Positions 32,292 through 44,377 of a stretch of DNA of 64,000 nucleotides are shown here, piece after piece; position 1 is the first letter of the stretch; each line of letters begins with the position of its first letter. Under the pieces are notes generated by a model. It ran no database searches and was not told the origin of the DNA. It was given only the letters and a program-made list of their open reading frames with translations. The stretch spans positions 34,552,054-34,616,053 of the forward strand of contig JAOANR010000003.1 in assembly GCA_030278955.1 (NCBI GenBank), in the 5' to 3' direction. Made by a program: the position numbers and the translations under genes. This stretch comes from Hygrophila difformis. Taxonomy: Eukaryota; Streptophyta; Magnoliopsida; Lamiales; Acanthaceae.

Positions 32292-33077
32292 CTTCACAGC
32301 TGCAATTTTGAATGTGATTCGGTCTCCTCATGTAATTCGGTTTAGATCGAATTGATGCAATTCGAATTGCATGAGGTCTTCCTTCTTGATCTTGTGCTGG
32401 AATGTGGTACTCATCCATCAATTCGGTCTATGGGTAGACCGAATTGGCCTTGTCGAATTGAAGATGGCTCCTGCTTGGCTTCTTTGCTTTAAGGCAATTC
32501 GATCTATGCAATCAATTCGGCCTAGACCGAATTGCATAGATCGAACTCCTTCTTTTCTGTTTTGCTCAAAGTCTTCCTTCTATGGTGCAATTCGGTCTAG
32601 GGGTCAATTCGGTTTAGACCGAATTGCCACAGACCGAATTGGTTGCTCTTCTCTTCTTCAACACTTCTCTTTTTCTTCTTTTCTTCAGCAATTCCGTCTA
32701 ATGAGCAATTCGGTTTAGGTCGAATTGCTTATAGACCGAATTGGTCTTCAACACTTAACCAAAATTTCAGATTGTGGGATTTTCATTCTTTTTCCCATCT
32801 TTTTTATTTTTGGTAGGCCATCTTATTATTTTGCCCATCTTTTTCATTCCTTCTTCTTGTCTTTTTCCTTTTTTCATGTTTTTGGATTTTTCTAACACAA
32901 ATGCAATTAAAATTGCATATTTTGTGTCTTCCATTACCAGCTCATTATTTTTACAAACTTGCATCAATCTGTCGAATTCAACTGCTTTCTTATTGAAATA
33001 AGATGGGATTTCGATCAAAATGTCCGTCTCAGATACGGAAATGGATTGGAAATAATGGACAATTCTGGCCATTATCA
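32292..33077 (-). mobile_element. 5' part of an LTR from Athila copy D
   Basis: Minus-strand LTR start TGATAATGGCC at 33077, sharing about 310 bp of lead with LTRs A and B, then a palindrome array with a different half-site. Copy B is inserted into it at 32291/32292. The bases beyond 33077 (TGTAC) belong to a LINE, so D had inserted into that LINE. The rest of D is not in the window. Confidence 0.8.
32317..32743. repeat. Palindrome array I of LTR D, half-site AATTCGGTCTA
   Basis: Five units of the same plan (half-site, short spacer, inverted double core, short spacer, half-site) but built on AATTCGGTCTA / TAGACCGAATT instead of AATTCGAATT. Example: half-site at 32589, core 32604-32623, closing half-site near 32629. 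The unit next to the B junction contains one AATTCGAATT half-site, a possible intermediate. Confidence 0.85.
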
Positions 33078-36000
33078 TGTACTCTCCGTTTTCATTCAGC
33101 CCTGGTTCAGCCGAAAGAAAGGGACGTGCTTCTAGCCTTCCCATTTAATTTCTCAATCCTCTTTCTGATTACCGTTCCCCACCCCCTTTTCATATTAATA
33201 TGAATTTATCCATTGGCTTTTGGAATGTGCAGGGAGCAGGTTCTAGAGAGTTTAGTAGAGAATTCAGAGACATTACCTCTTGCAAGAGAATGGACTGTGT
33301 TGCACTTTTGGAGCCCAGAATTAGTGGTAACCGCGCAGACAGCTTCATTTCTCATAGCAGGTTCAACAAGTCATTTCGAGTGGAATCTATTGGGTTCTCC
33401 GGTGGTTTATGGCTCCTTTGGAAGGATCATGTTCATATAGAAATTCTTGAATTTCATTCTCAATTCATTGATACCAAGATTTCAGTGGATAATTCATCTA
33501 TCTACTTGACCATTGTGTATGCCGCCCCCAATAAATATAGACGTTCATGGCTTTGGCCGGAGCTTGCTCGCATTCATCAATCTAGAACTGACCCTTGGAT
33601 TCTTGGAGGCGATTTCAACTGTATTGCCAAGATGGAAGAAGCCCGAGGGGGTACTATCTCCACTAGATCTATCCTTGAACTTCAGACATGGTTGAGGGTC
33701 TCAAAGATGGAGGAGCTTCGTTCTTTTGGCAATAAATTCACATGGGCCAGAGGTTTATTACGCAGAAAGCTTGACCATGTTCTAGGAAACGAAGCCTAGT
33801 TCTCTTCTTTTCCTCAATGTACTGTCCAAGTGCTTCCTAGGATCCAGTCTGACCACGCTCCACTCCTCCTCCAGATTTCTGATGCCACCAACTGTAGACA
33901 GCAGACCGCCAACAGGGCCTTCCGTTTTCAAGTGGCTTGGCAAAATAATACTGAGTTTAAACGATTGTTGGAGTCTACTTGGTCTTCTAGTGATACTTTT
34001 ACAGACAAACTAGATGATTTCCGATTGAGGGCCATAGAGTGGAGTTCCAAGAACACATCTGAGAAAGGGCGGAGGAAAGCTAGAATCAGGGCTCGCCTCT
34101 CTGGGATTGAATGCAAAGATCACTGGGAGGAAAACAGTTTCTTAAAAAGACTCCACAATCAACTCAGCACAGAATTGGGCTCACTACTAAAAGACGAGGA
34201 ATCCCTTTGGATCCAACGAAGTGTCAGAGATTGGAACCTAGCCGGTGACAGGAACACAAATTTTTATCACAACTTTGTTCGTTCCAGACAAGCCAAGAAA
34301 CGCATATCTATCCTTGAAGATGCAAACGGTGATACATGTCAAGGGGAAAGCAATATCCTTTCTATGGTTTTAGACTACTTCAGGCAGCTTTTCCATGAGG
34401 AAGTCAGTGATCAAACTGATATCAGAACAAACCACTCTCTCATGCCCAAGATTTCTGTTGATGATAAGTTGGTCCTGGAACATATTCCCACATTTGAAGA
34501 AACTACCAAGGCAGTTCTCGCAATGGGCCCTCTGAAAGCTCCAGGCCCTGATGGTTTCCATGCTTCTTTCTATCAGCTTAATTGGCCAACTATTGGGCGA
34601 TCAGTCCATTCCTTCATCCGAGATTGTTTTGTTGACAATAGCAACATCAAAAAGGTCAACCAAACGCAGATCGTTCTCTTACCAAAAGTTAGCAACCCCA
34701 AAACAGTCATGCAACTAAGGCCTATAAGTCTTTGCAACGTCATTTACAAAATCCTTACAAAAATTTTAGCCAATCGCCTAACCCTTATTATGCCACAGAT
34801 CATAGCTCAGGGGCAAGCTAGCTTTGTCAAAGGGAGAATTATACACGACAATGTCATCACTTGCCATGAGATAGCTCACTATATGGAGAAGTCCACTGCC
34901 AAGCCAGGCTTTATGATCATCAAACTAGACCTTGAGAAAGCCTATGACAAGCTCAGCTGGAGGTTCATTAAAACCACACTTATCGAAGCAGGTTTTCCCT
35001 CATCTTTTATTAACACTACTATGAGTTGTGTTCAATCTTCAACCTTGCAGATAACTTAGAATGGAGTGGCATCTCCTCCTTTCTCTCCATCCAGAGGTAT
35101 TAGGCAAGGAGACCCGATTTCTCCTTACCTTTTTATTCTCTGCATGGAACGACTAGGCAGGCAGATTTCTAAGGCCGTGGAGGAAGGTAAATGGCATCCT
35201 ATCAAATGGCAAAGCAATCAAATTAGTATCCCATATTTATTTTTTGCAGATGACATTATTCTTTTTGCCAAAGCTACTACTGACCAAGCTCTTGTTATCA
35301 ATCACATTCTAGAGAATTTTTGCAGTGATTCAGGTCTCAAAGTCAGTAATTCTAAATCCAGAATCATCTTTGGTAAATCCGTTGGTAGGGCTTCTAGGCT
35401 CAACATCGAATCTATTCTTAATATTCAGAGTTCTGTTTCAGTAGGGACCTACCTGGGTATCTCCCTTCCCCCTGGTAGGCGGTCAGCTAAAGATTTCGGG
35501 TTTCTTATTGACCGAGCTAATAAGAGAATCAATAGCTGGGCCAACAGACACCTTAGTCTTGCTGGAAGGATCACACTCGGCAAGGTTGTTCTTCAAAGCT
35601 TAAGCACCTATTCAATGCCAATTGCCAGACTTCCCAAATCAATAGCCCGTGAACTGGACTCTATAACCAAGAATTTCATTTGGGGTTCATCTAAGCAAAG
35701 TCGCAAAGTCCATCTATTAGCCTGGGACCGCCTTACTATGAGCCACTCCAGAGGTGGATTGGGTATCCGTAGAACTGAAGACTTCAACGAAGCCTTTCTC
35801 ATGAAATGTTACTGGGGCCTTCTCCAAAGCAATTCTTTATGGGCACAGGTTATGAAAGCTAGACATGGATGGAAGAACCATAAGTTTAAACACGGATCTC
35901 AAACTCTTTCTCATAGTGCGAAGGATATTTTATCAGTCTGGACCAAATTTCAAGCTAATATCGGTTGGAGGATCGGGAATGGTAAGAGTGCCCTTTTCTG

Positions 36001-37316
36001 GCATGATAGATGGCTTAACACTAATTTGGTTTTGCAGGATTATACCACTTGTGACTTATCTAGCAATGAGAGCCAAAAAACAGTGGCGGACTATGCACCG
36101 GAAGGCCTTTGGGAGCTACAAGATCTTGATGGCTTTCTACCCCCAGACATCATCATGCTGATTGCCAATTCTACACCACCGCATCGACACAGTGTGGAGG
36201 ACGTACCATTCTTGAGACATGATTCCAAGGGCAAGTTCACAGTCCGAAGTGCGGTAGCCATACTGGAGAGGAACCGAAATCCCCCCACAGAGGACAAAAT
36301 TTGGAACAATATCTGGCGTTGGCCTGCGTCTCAACGAGTCAGAACTTTCCTCTGGCTCATCAATCACGATCGTGTCCTCACAGCCACTGAAAAATTCAAA
36401 AGAGGATTAACCAATGATCCAAGTTGCTGGAAGTGCGGGGAAGAGGAAACGACCTTACATGCTTTGAGAGATTGTGAAACCTCGGCTTTGGTCTGGTATA
36501 ACACTAACCTCATCTTACCTGAGTCGTTTTGGACGGCGGGCATGAGGGAATGGATCCAATTAATGTGCTGCACAAAGACGGAGGAATCAGAGGCCACCAC
36601 GTTTGGCACATGCTGCTGGATGATTTGGAAGAACAGGTGCAAAGAACTCCATGGAAATAATGCCATCGCTTGGGAAAACCTCCACTGGCATATTGCAAGA
36701 TCTTCCACCGAATACCTTGTGGGCAGGAACGAGATGAAGCAGCTGGGGGCTCGTAATTGGTTTAACCACAAAGTTCGATGGAGCAAACCCCCCTTGGGTT
36801 GGACTAAGGCAAACTGCGACAGCAACACTATGTCCACCTTGTGTAGAGCCGGCGGTTTACTGAGGGACTCCAACTGCCACTGGCTGGGGGGCATCGTGGG
36901 ACAAGGGGAGTATATGCCGACTGTCTTTGCTGAAGCTTGGGGAGTAGTTCTTTGTTTGCAGCTTGCCTGGGATTTGGGAGCCAGGCACCTAATAGTTGAA
37001 ACTGATAATAAAGAGGTCGTCGATTTCATTCAATCTGAAGACTCATCCTATATTCCCCAGGTCAGAGTTCTGGCCCAAATAAGGGAGATGCTTAAGTGGA
37101 ATTGGCACCTGACCTTCGAGTATGTTCCTAGAGAGTGTAATAGAGTTGCTGATTTACTGGTTAGAAGGAGTAATTCAATCCTTGGGGTGGAACGTTTAGG
37201 TAGACCCCCTGATTTCATTTTGGACGCCCTTTTAAGGGATATGGCAGGATCTTGTACCACCCAACAATTTCTGGAATAAGATTGGCTCCGGCCCTCCATT
37301 CACCCGAAAAAAAAAA
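33078..37316 (+). mobile_element. L1-type LINE, 5' part lost to insertion of Athila D
   Basis: Contains a complete but interrupted ORF2, a 3' UTR of only about 25 bp and an A-rich tail (37303-37316). ORF1 is absent: the element is cut at 33077/33078 by LTR D. It is only distantly related to the LINE at 56-64 kb. Confidence 0.85.
33200..37279 (+). pseudogene. LINE ORF2: endonuclease, reverse transcriptase, RNase H; two nonsense codons
   Basis: One reading frame throughout, broken only by TAG at 33797-33799 and 35057-35059. Apurinic-type endonuclease (WNVQGAG, LEPRISG, GGDFNCIAK, SDHAPLLL); RT (KAPGPDGF, IIKLDLEKAYDKLSW, RQGDPISPYLF, active site FADD in LFFADDIILF); zf-RVT (CWKCGEEETTLHALRDC); C-terminal RNase H-like domain (AEAWGVVLCL, VETDNKEVVDFI, ECNRVADLLV). 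Both stops sit where related LINEs have Trp (TGG to TAG). About 1360 codons in all. Starting at ATG 33200 gives the expected N terminus of the endonuclease. Confidence 0.9.
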
Positions 37317-37645
37317 AGAAATTTTTTTCATAATACATACCAAAGCAAATTCAAATTTTTTTGCAGAGAAAATATAAATAGAAAAATCAAGTCATCAAGA
37401 TTATCACCCCTCCTAATTATAAATATTATATCTATATCTATATCTATATCTATATATCTATAAAAGTAATATAGTCTAATTTCCCCCCACTTCCCCACCC
37501 CCCTTTTTCAACATCTCATCCGACTATTTTCTCCAATTTCAACAATCATATATACCCACTAAATCTAATATATATATATGTATATATAATCTAATTCAAC
37601 TACCTCAATTATATATACTCCCTAAATCCATAATATATATATATA
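37317..37645. other. AT-rich spacer with TATCTA microsatellite
   Basis: Holds (TATCTA)n-like repeats at 37424-37462 and AT dinucleotide runs at 37568-37590 and 37632-37645. It forms the insertion site of the Helitron end. No gene seen. Confidence 0.6.
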
Positions 37646-37672
37646 CTAGTGGGAAATCTGTGCGATGCACAG
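37646..37672 (-). repeat. Helitron 3' terminus hairpin and CTAG
   Basis: Stem CTGTGC/GCACAG with ATC loop, 8 nt from terminal CTAG; the flanking base is T on the element strand. Confidence 0.8.
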
Positions 37673-39212
37673 CGTAAAAGGGATGTACAACTGCCCATGG
37701 AGAAAGAAAAAATAATTATAGGTAAGTGTATGTGAGTTCCTATCTACAACAATTTGTTTCCAAAGAATTTGTTTCCTAATTAAGAGGATAAGATTATTGT
37801 ACGGATAGAGTAATAATGATCTAATTTCAAATATATTGTCAACTGCTAATGGATTGAGGAGGTTGGAAGCGGTGAGTGCAGATCCACCTTCAGATCCTAA
37901 AACCAAATTAAACTTCCCATCAACAAATTAAAGAAAGAAAAAAAAATTAAATATATGTTTCAGGTGACTGACATCAAAAAATCAAATAAATGTATGTTTA
38001 ACATCAAAAAAGCAAATAAATGTATGTTTTAGGCGACGAATCTAATTACTAATCTAATTACAAACAGTAGAAATAAAAACAACTGAAATTAATAGTGTCC
38101 TTAAAGTAATTGGCACGAAAGAGCTACTAACTTTTAAATAGTTGCAAGACAGTTCATTATCAGTGCTTTTGTTTGAGAGGAAACGAAGAAAAGCCAAACT
38201 CTTTTATTTCCACAAAAAAGCACATGAGACCATCAGACATGTCAAGTGCTAGATATCTATGCCATGGGCCAAAAATTTTAAAAAAGCACTAATAACCTAT
38301 ATCTGCATGAACATTACATCTGCAGATACACACATAGAATGTTAGATTCCAATAATAAAAATAATTCAACTTTTCTGATTCGTCTTCTCTCATAACCTAT
38401 TATATTCTAAGTGAGGGCTTTGAGACTGTTTTGAATGATCCATCAGTAGGCAGATGAATTTTAGCTTCCATTTCCGATGGAAGTTAGAACCTAGTTAATG
38501 CCTCAATTGTTTGTTACAGGCTTGTAAATCAAAATCCAAATTTTGGCAATTCTAATAGTTTCTTATCCTTATATAGTAAGGATGTAAGATCGTAATGGGG
38601 CTCAAAATTGTTGAGAATTGTACTTGATATGATAGGATAAAGGAGAATGCTATGAATTACTCAGCAACACATCTTAAGTTTTTACGATTTTGTTTTTGAG
38701 AGGTAATAAGTTGTTATCATTTGGGTGTGATAGTTTGTTGATGTTTCAAACTCACATCATAAATTTAAATGGTCAAACAAACAAACATCTTTGCAATTTC
38801 TGAGTAAACATCAGCAGGTTTGTCTCCAGCAAATAAATTGACAACAGCGGCTTCAAGCTGAAATGCAAGCTATGATACTTAGCTATATAGAATGCTTAGT
38901 TTAACAGGAAAAGAAATAAAAATGCACAGGAAGGAAGGTTCAGAGGCATTGCTTGAAATTGAAAGTCTAACAACACGAAACTTGGTGTCTCCATTGTTAG
39001 TTTCACTGACGTATGTCAAGTCAGTGCAAAAACAATATTTCCTTGTTGCAAAAAACTTCAAGAAAATTTTAACGTATATTGATATGGGTCCATCCACTTC
39101 AAGTCCAAAAATTTGATGGGAGTAAGAAGTGTATTGTACAAGTACAATTGTGATCACATAGCAAATAATATGAAATGATTTTGCATAGGTCGGGAAAAAA
39201 AAGTTTTAAAAG

Positions 39213-39214
<2 letters not shown>

Positions 39215-39276
<62 letters not shown>

Positions 39277-39310
39277 GTAGTAGTAGTAGTAGTAGTAATA
39301 ATAAAATACT
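39215..39310. repeat. (TAA)n microsatellite with TAG interruption
   Basis: About 95 bp of TAA/ATA triplets with a TAG-repeat block near 39276-39296, located in an RPOT intron. Confidence 0.95.
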
Positions 39311-39397
39311 AATAATAATAAACAGAAACGTACACTATCTCTCCCAAGAGCTGCATAATGCTATAGTCCATTGCATGACCCATCCTATTAAAGAAGC

Positions 39398-39640
39398 AAA
39401 GCCATAGTGGAAATTAGAGGAAAAAACAAGGTGATTTTTAAATAAAACTGATGTATAAATTCGTTGCATCATCCACCCACAACAAAGCCATAGTGGAAAT
39501 TAGAGGGAAAACAAGGTGTTTTTTAAATAGAACTGATCTATAGTTTTGTTGCATCATCCACCCACGACGGAAAGATGAGTCATAGTGGAAAGCTAGTAAG
39601 AGAAAAATAAGGTGAATAACAAATAAAATAGTGGTCCATA
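39398..39640. repeat. Tandem repeat, unit about 87 bp, 2.5 copies
   Basis: Copies share CATAGTGGAAATTAGAGG (39403, 39490, diverged at 39581) and a TTGCATCATCCACCCAC end. It lies in the intron between RPOT exons. Confidence 0.75.
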
Positions 39641-40283
39641 TTACTAATGTACAAAAACAATCACACTCAACAAACATGATGCATTATCCAGCTTTAAAGG
39701 TTGCCAATCACTGAGCAAGGAATATGGACAAATTGGAAAGTGGAAACAAAATTTTCCTTGTTGTTTCTTCAAGGATGTAAAATGCAAAGAACGGATCATC
39801 CAGATATCTTCCTCCCTGGCTCAGATCTCTACTAATCAAGAAATTCTGATGAAGCCAAGCTTATGATCCTTTTCAAGACTTCAGGTTATTTAAAAGATTA
39901 AAGAGTCACTCCGGACACTTCAGGCACTACAGCAAACTAACTACAGTAGTCAGTAATAATCAAATCCATCTATATCTAACGTAAGTTATCATGAACCATT
40001 TTGTTGTTTCCATTTGAATTATGTTCAACAAAGACATAATTATTACCATCCGACGGATAAATTAACATTGGATACAAAGTTTTCCACTTCATTCCCTTGG
40101 ATACACTGAGTCACGAGTGTATAATAATAAAGGATTCTGAAGGAAAAAAAAAAGAGCATTTTCAAGTACTAAAAATTTAGAAGATACAAAACTGCCCTCA
40201 ATATCACCTTTTTTCATGAAATTTGTATCTCTTTTCCAGATCTTCCTCCTTAACTTCCCACAACACCTCAGCCACCTCATAAT

Positions 40284-40318
40284 TAAAAAAAAAAAAAACA
40301 AACAAACAAACAAACAAA
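40284..40318. repeat. A-run followed by (AAAC)n microsatellite
   Basis: Thirteen A residues, then five CAAA repeats, adjacent to an RPOT splice donor. Confidence 0.9.
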
Positions 40319-41067
40319 CTCACAAAGAAATGGCAGTGTGTACCTGATGGATTGGCAAGTGGGAAGTTACAGTATGTGGGGAAGGACTTCTCAGTGCTTT
40401 TGACAAATTTACACAAGCTGCTGAGCATTGAAAAGGATCCTCAGCCCTTAACCACCTGTGATTTCCATTAAGAGAGTTATCAGCAGAATCAAATATCTCT
40501 TTTATATTGTTTTCCACAAAGGCCAGCAGGACATCATAAGAAAGCTTTTCAACACCTCCTCCACAAAGATTGGCCAAGTGTATTTTTAAAACTTTAAAAC
40601 TATTGTTAGTTTTTTTCATAAATATTTAAAGTTAGATTTGATTATCAATCAATATTTAAAATCATTTTCTTCAATCATTCAAAAACAATACTAATTCATT
40701 AAGTCATTGGATTATAGTTATCAAACAAATTTTAATGAATAAATATATTCATTAAAATTAAGTTATATATATGATGTAAATACTTACATTTGTGTTAATT
40801 TTGATAAACTTCCTAACTCTGATGGTAAAGGCCCAGAAAAATTGTTTGTGCCAAACCCCCAGCAGATAAGCAATTAATCAATACATAAATAAGACTAAAA
40901 GCTTGAGGACGATTTTGTTGGATACAACTCATTTATCAAAGTATAAAGACTTACAATGTTATTAATTCTGTCAGCAATTGAGAAACAGTAAATGAAATCC
41001 TCAATTTTGGAATTTCATTTTTTTATGTTAGGCTACTTCCATATATGATGAAGAAGAAATGGAAGTA

Positions 41068-41342
41068 CTAATGATGATTAACAAACCTGCAATGCAACCT
41101 GACCTCAGGGACCCCACCAGTAATGCTGCTCATTTTGATCATGGATTCGACAAATGCCTGAAAGAAATGGTCCTGGGAGACCGCAAATTTGGCGGCAAGC
41201 ACCTTGGTCCGTGAGGCGGTGAGGAGGGCTTGATCAGCGGTGAAAATGCTCTTGCCTTGGACCAACATCTTGTAGTAGGCATTGTTGAAAGTTGTGGGAG
41301 TCGAGTCGAGGTTAGCAATGAGTATATCCTGGTGAAAACCTG
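41068..41342 (-). pseudogene. Class III peroxidase, last exon fragment
   Basis: Encodes about 90 residues: HQDILIANLDSTPTTFNNAY, KMLVQGKSIFTADQALL, AVSQDHFFQAFVESMIKM, GVPEVRLHCRFVNHH and stop TAG (41070-41068). This is the C terminus of secreted plant peroxidases: the FDNAYY-like motif, the DQ of the calcium-site region and the final Cys. A CAG acceptor-like site precedes it. The haem-binding and active-site exons are missing, so it is a fragment. Confidence 0.85.
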
Positions 41343-41813
41343 AAAAACAATGAGTATTCCCTGGTAGAAACCTGAAAAACCTGATATTAATTCTTTGATC
41401 AGCAATTCAGTATAGACAATTTCTGATACCAAACCAAACCAGATAATAAACAGGGGCCTGCCTATAGTGTTAAGATTGGTTTTTGAGATACAAAGATCAT
41501 AAATAAGAACATTGATTTATCTCAGTATGGAAGTAATAAACATTCTTTGAAAAAGATCCAATGAAATTAGCAAAGTCTGAAAAGAGTATGCTTGACCACA
41601 GCTCAACGCATTCACAATCCCACACAGATCCTGATGTGGGATAGAGAGGCAGAGGGGATTTCAACACAAGACCTCCCAAATCTCATAAAAAAATTTCAGA
41701 ACTTTCGATGACCAAATGGTGTTTGAGTTAATAAAACTATGGAATAGTATTTGTAGAATGGGAATTGCAAAAATCAGAGAAGGTTAATGAGGGACTTGAG
41801 TAGTATCAGGTAC

Positions 41814-41873
41814 CAGTAATCCCTCTTTCAGGGCAAGAAGCTTGGCTGTTTCTATCGCCTCTTCACTTGAAAC
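41814..41873 (-). pseudogene. Cysteine synthase (O-acetylserine thiol-lyase) exon
   Basis: A 60-nt exon bounded by CAG and GTACC encodes exactly VSSEEAIETAKLLALKEGLL, the segment preceding the GISSGAA loop in plant OAS-TL enzymes. Neighbouring exons are absent, so this is an isolated captured exon. Confidence 0.8.
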
Positions 41874-42008
41874 CTGAGAACACAAAATGGAAGCATGATT
41901 ATGAAGCATCCTAACTAAAGGTCTGTGCCTAAAATAAGCAAGAAGTCAACACTTTGGCTGGTAGAATAGGATACTTCCATTCAGTATGCAAGAAGGTCTG
42001 GCATCTTA

Positions 42009-42073
42009 CTTGAATTACTTCATCAAGGATATTAACATCCAGAACAGGGATAACACCATAAGTGTAGGCAACT
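42009..42073 (-). pseudogene. Unidentified exon-like segment between AAAG and GTAAG
   Basis: 65 nt open in the frame EVAYTYGVIPVLDVNILDEV, with an AG acceptor and a good GTAAGA donor. It looks like a captured exon by composition and position between two others, but I do not recognise the family. Confidence 0.4.
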
Positions 42074-42412
42074 TCTTTGTAATAAATGGGAAATTAAGAT
42101 CAATTAAACAGAGGCTCACTTTATCTGATAGTACAAACTACAATTTTCAGAGGACAAATAGAACTGGGATTTTTTAAAAAAAAAAAAACAAAAGGATGCA
42201 GGTACATAAGGATAAACAAAGCAATAATTTTGTAATAAAATTCCGGCCAACCCCTGTGAAGACCTTTGGTTCGACACCAAACTATAATATAGTTATACTG
42301 CAAAGTTTAACATGATAAAACTCAAACCATATGCGAATAAAACATCTTTCTTTCACAAGTGATTTCTTTGAGTAATAAGTACAACACATAACACAGATAA
42401 TGTAAATGTTAC

Positions 42413-42484
42413 CATTTCTGATCAATTCATCAATAAGATTATTGTAGTAATCAATGCCCTTAGGATTGACAGCACCTCTTCCAT
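42413..42484 (-). pseudogene. GH1 beta-glucosidase exon
   Basis: A 72-nt exon between TTTTGCAG and GTAAC encodes [20 protein letters not shown] and RNG, the conserved block before the catalytic-region strand in plant family 1 beta-glucosidases. No adjacent exon is recognised. Confidence 0.8.
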
Positions 42485-43473
42485 CTGCAAAAGCATCAGA
42501 TACTAAGCTTTATTTCCATTCAAATTTATTTTATTTTTATTCTAAGCAAGAAGAAACCTTACAAAGCAGTAAACATTCCCATAGTTCAGACAATGGAATT
42601 AGTTGTAAGAGCCTTAAAAATGAAATTCCAGGCCAAAAAGCCTGGCAGTGGCATTGATCCTTTCACACATTTAATTTCTTTGCTTCAAAGATAGGCATCG
42701 ATATATAACTACCAACACCATTACTGATAAAAATGAATGGCTAAGAGAACACAAGAAAACCATCCAATCAATGAAAACATGCAGATTAAGGCTTAAACAC
42801 CTAATATGTTTGAATCCAATAAGTATACACAAATGTGTAAACACAATACAATGTCATATATCCATCTATATAACATTACTCTTCCAAATTACAATAGTTT
42901 ACAGATACAGTATCAAAAAACACTTTCCAAAATAAAATTAAATGCAAGATGCAATTCAGAATGCATTGGCCAAAACCTTTTAAGAGAGAATCACCCCAAG
43001 GCAATCAACACAAGGATAAGGGAAAAATGTCACTACTCATTAAAACCCCATTCACCATTGATGTACTAAAAGAATGATTTCCATCACACTCAGTTATCAA
43101 GCTACAAAAAACACAGGCCTGAAAAGATCTTTGAGATGTAGAGAACAAGGCAATTAGGAACATGCAGACATACCCAGCATCTAAAACCAACTTCCATTCC
43201 ATAATTTTAATTGATACATGAATATTAGCCTCATCATTTGGTCTATTACCAATCATCAAGTTCAGGTAAATGATCATGAACAAATAACAATACAAATCGA
43301 GAAGTATCACTTATCAGTGTTTGAAGGTTCATGGTTTCAGAAAAAATCCACCAAGGCTAAAAGCTATATATTTAAATTCCTTAATAGAGGATAGGAAAAC
43401 CACAACCAAGACAAAGATCGAAATCAATTCAATTCAATCAATTATACAATAGCACCATGTCAAAAACATATAC

Positions 43474-43752
43474 CTGCCGATTATTATTAGGAAAAGTCTC
43501 ATTTCCTGAATTCTTGGCAGAAATCATAAACCCATAACCCCAACTTGGCCATAATAATTGGATGAAGGAATGAACTCCTTAGCCAGGGGATTCAGCTTCA
43601 AATTTTTCAGCACATCAACAAAATTGAACTGCAGTTCCGATTTCGAATGCACATTGGGCTTCAAAGTAGAATCCTGAACACCATCATCAACCATATCCGG
43701 CTCAGAAATGGAATTCTCATTATTCTCGTCATCAACGTGATTCCCAGGAAAC
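43474..43752 (-). pseudogene. PAM2-motif (CID-type) RNA-binding protein, N-terminal exon fragment
   Basis: Encodes an acidic stretch followed by LKLNPLAKEFIPSS, a PAM2 motif that binds the MLLE domain of poly(A)-binding protein, as in plant CID8-13 proteins. A one-base shift near 43535 separates it from the continuation FMISAKNSGNETFPNNNRQ, which ends at a GTATAT donor. The RRM exons expected next are absent. Confidence 0.65.
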
Positions 43753-44377
43753 TATTCATAGACACAACGACAGGAATGTTGAAACGGAATTGTGCAAAAT
43801 GAACAAACCAGTAAAAATCCACCTTTGACCTTGAATACAGGAGGCCACGACAGACTTCCTGTGTTGCTTCCTGAAATTAATCGACCAAAATTAGCAAATA
43901 AAAAAAAGATTGTGTTGCTTCCTTTGTGTTGGATGAGAGCAAATGAGAATAAAAATAATTAATTATCACTAATTTGTAAAGAAAAGGTTATTTCACTAAC
44001 TAAACACCTATCAATACCAAAATTTGAAGTAAACACCTCAATGTCATAAGTGTTGGTATTAAAACAAAGCACAGGACATTCTTGTTCTTACATCTTTGCA
44101 GGGTATGCCGAGCCTCTTGAGCTTAATGGTTCTAGTTCTTCTGGAAGTCACCAATACCAGATACCAGCTTCTCCACGTGATTCTTCAATCCTTTCCCCAC
44201 TCCATTCAAGAACTATAGTATTCCGACCTTCTCTGTCACCATAAAAACACTCAAAATTTTTTATCACCAATTTAGAATTAGGAAATCATATGGAATTAAC
44301 AGACTAAATTGTTTTCCAAAATCCCTTACCCAACTCAAGATACAACTGGATGATTGTTTAATTTCAGCTCAAAATAT

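Larger units (their letters stand above)
38787..40591 (-). pseudogene. RPOT-like: Three consecutive exons of a phage-type (T7-like) organellar RNA polymerase
   Basis: Exon 40591-40344 encodes [18 protein letters not shown] through [20 protein letters not shown] to SHLPIHQ, ending at a GT donor. Exon 39384-39336 encodes DGSCNGL, a stop, HYAALGRD. Exon 38857-38787 encodes LEAAVVNLFAGDKPADVYSE. In order these match the central part of plant single-subunit RNA polymerases of mitochondria and plastids (the HQDGSCNGLQHYAALGRD block). A TAG replaces the conserved Gln and the remainder of the gene is absent, so this is a captured, dead fragment with introns retained. Confidence 0.85.
37646..43391 (-). 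mobile_element. Helitron-type element on minus strand; right boundary uncertain
   Basis: The 3' terminus is clear on the minus strand: a 6-bp stem with 3-nt loop CTGTGCATCGCACAG (37672-37658), 8 nt, then CTAG ending at 37646, followed by T (complement of A37645). This is the canonical CTRR-T end with subterminal hairpin. Inside, on the same strand, lie intron-separated fragments of several unrelated genes, typical of Helitron gene capture. No Rep/helicase is present, so it would be non-autonomous. The 5' TC end is not certain; a weak candidate is A/TCCTCTATTAAGG at 43391, but capture could extend to about 44.9 kb. Confidence 0.6.

Noticed and set aside
38879..39157. 92-aa minus-strand frame as a gene
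   Set aside because: Lies in an intron-like interval between RPOT exons and shows no recognisable motif.
43380..43395. Helitron 5' end A/TCCTCTATTAAGG on the minus strand
   Set aside because: Kept only as a tentative boundary: TC starts are too short to trust without an empty site or a second copy.
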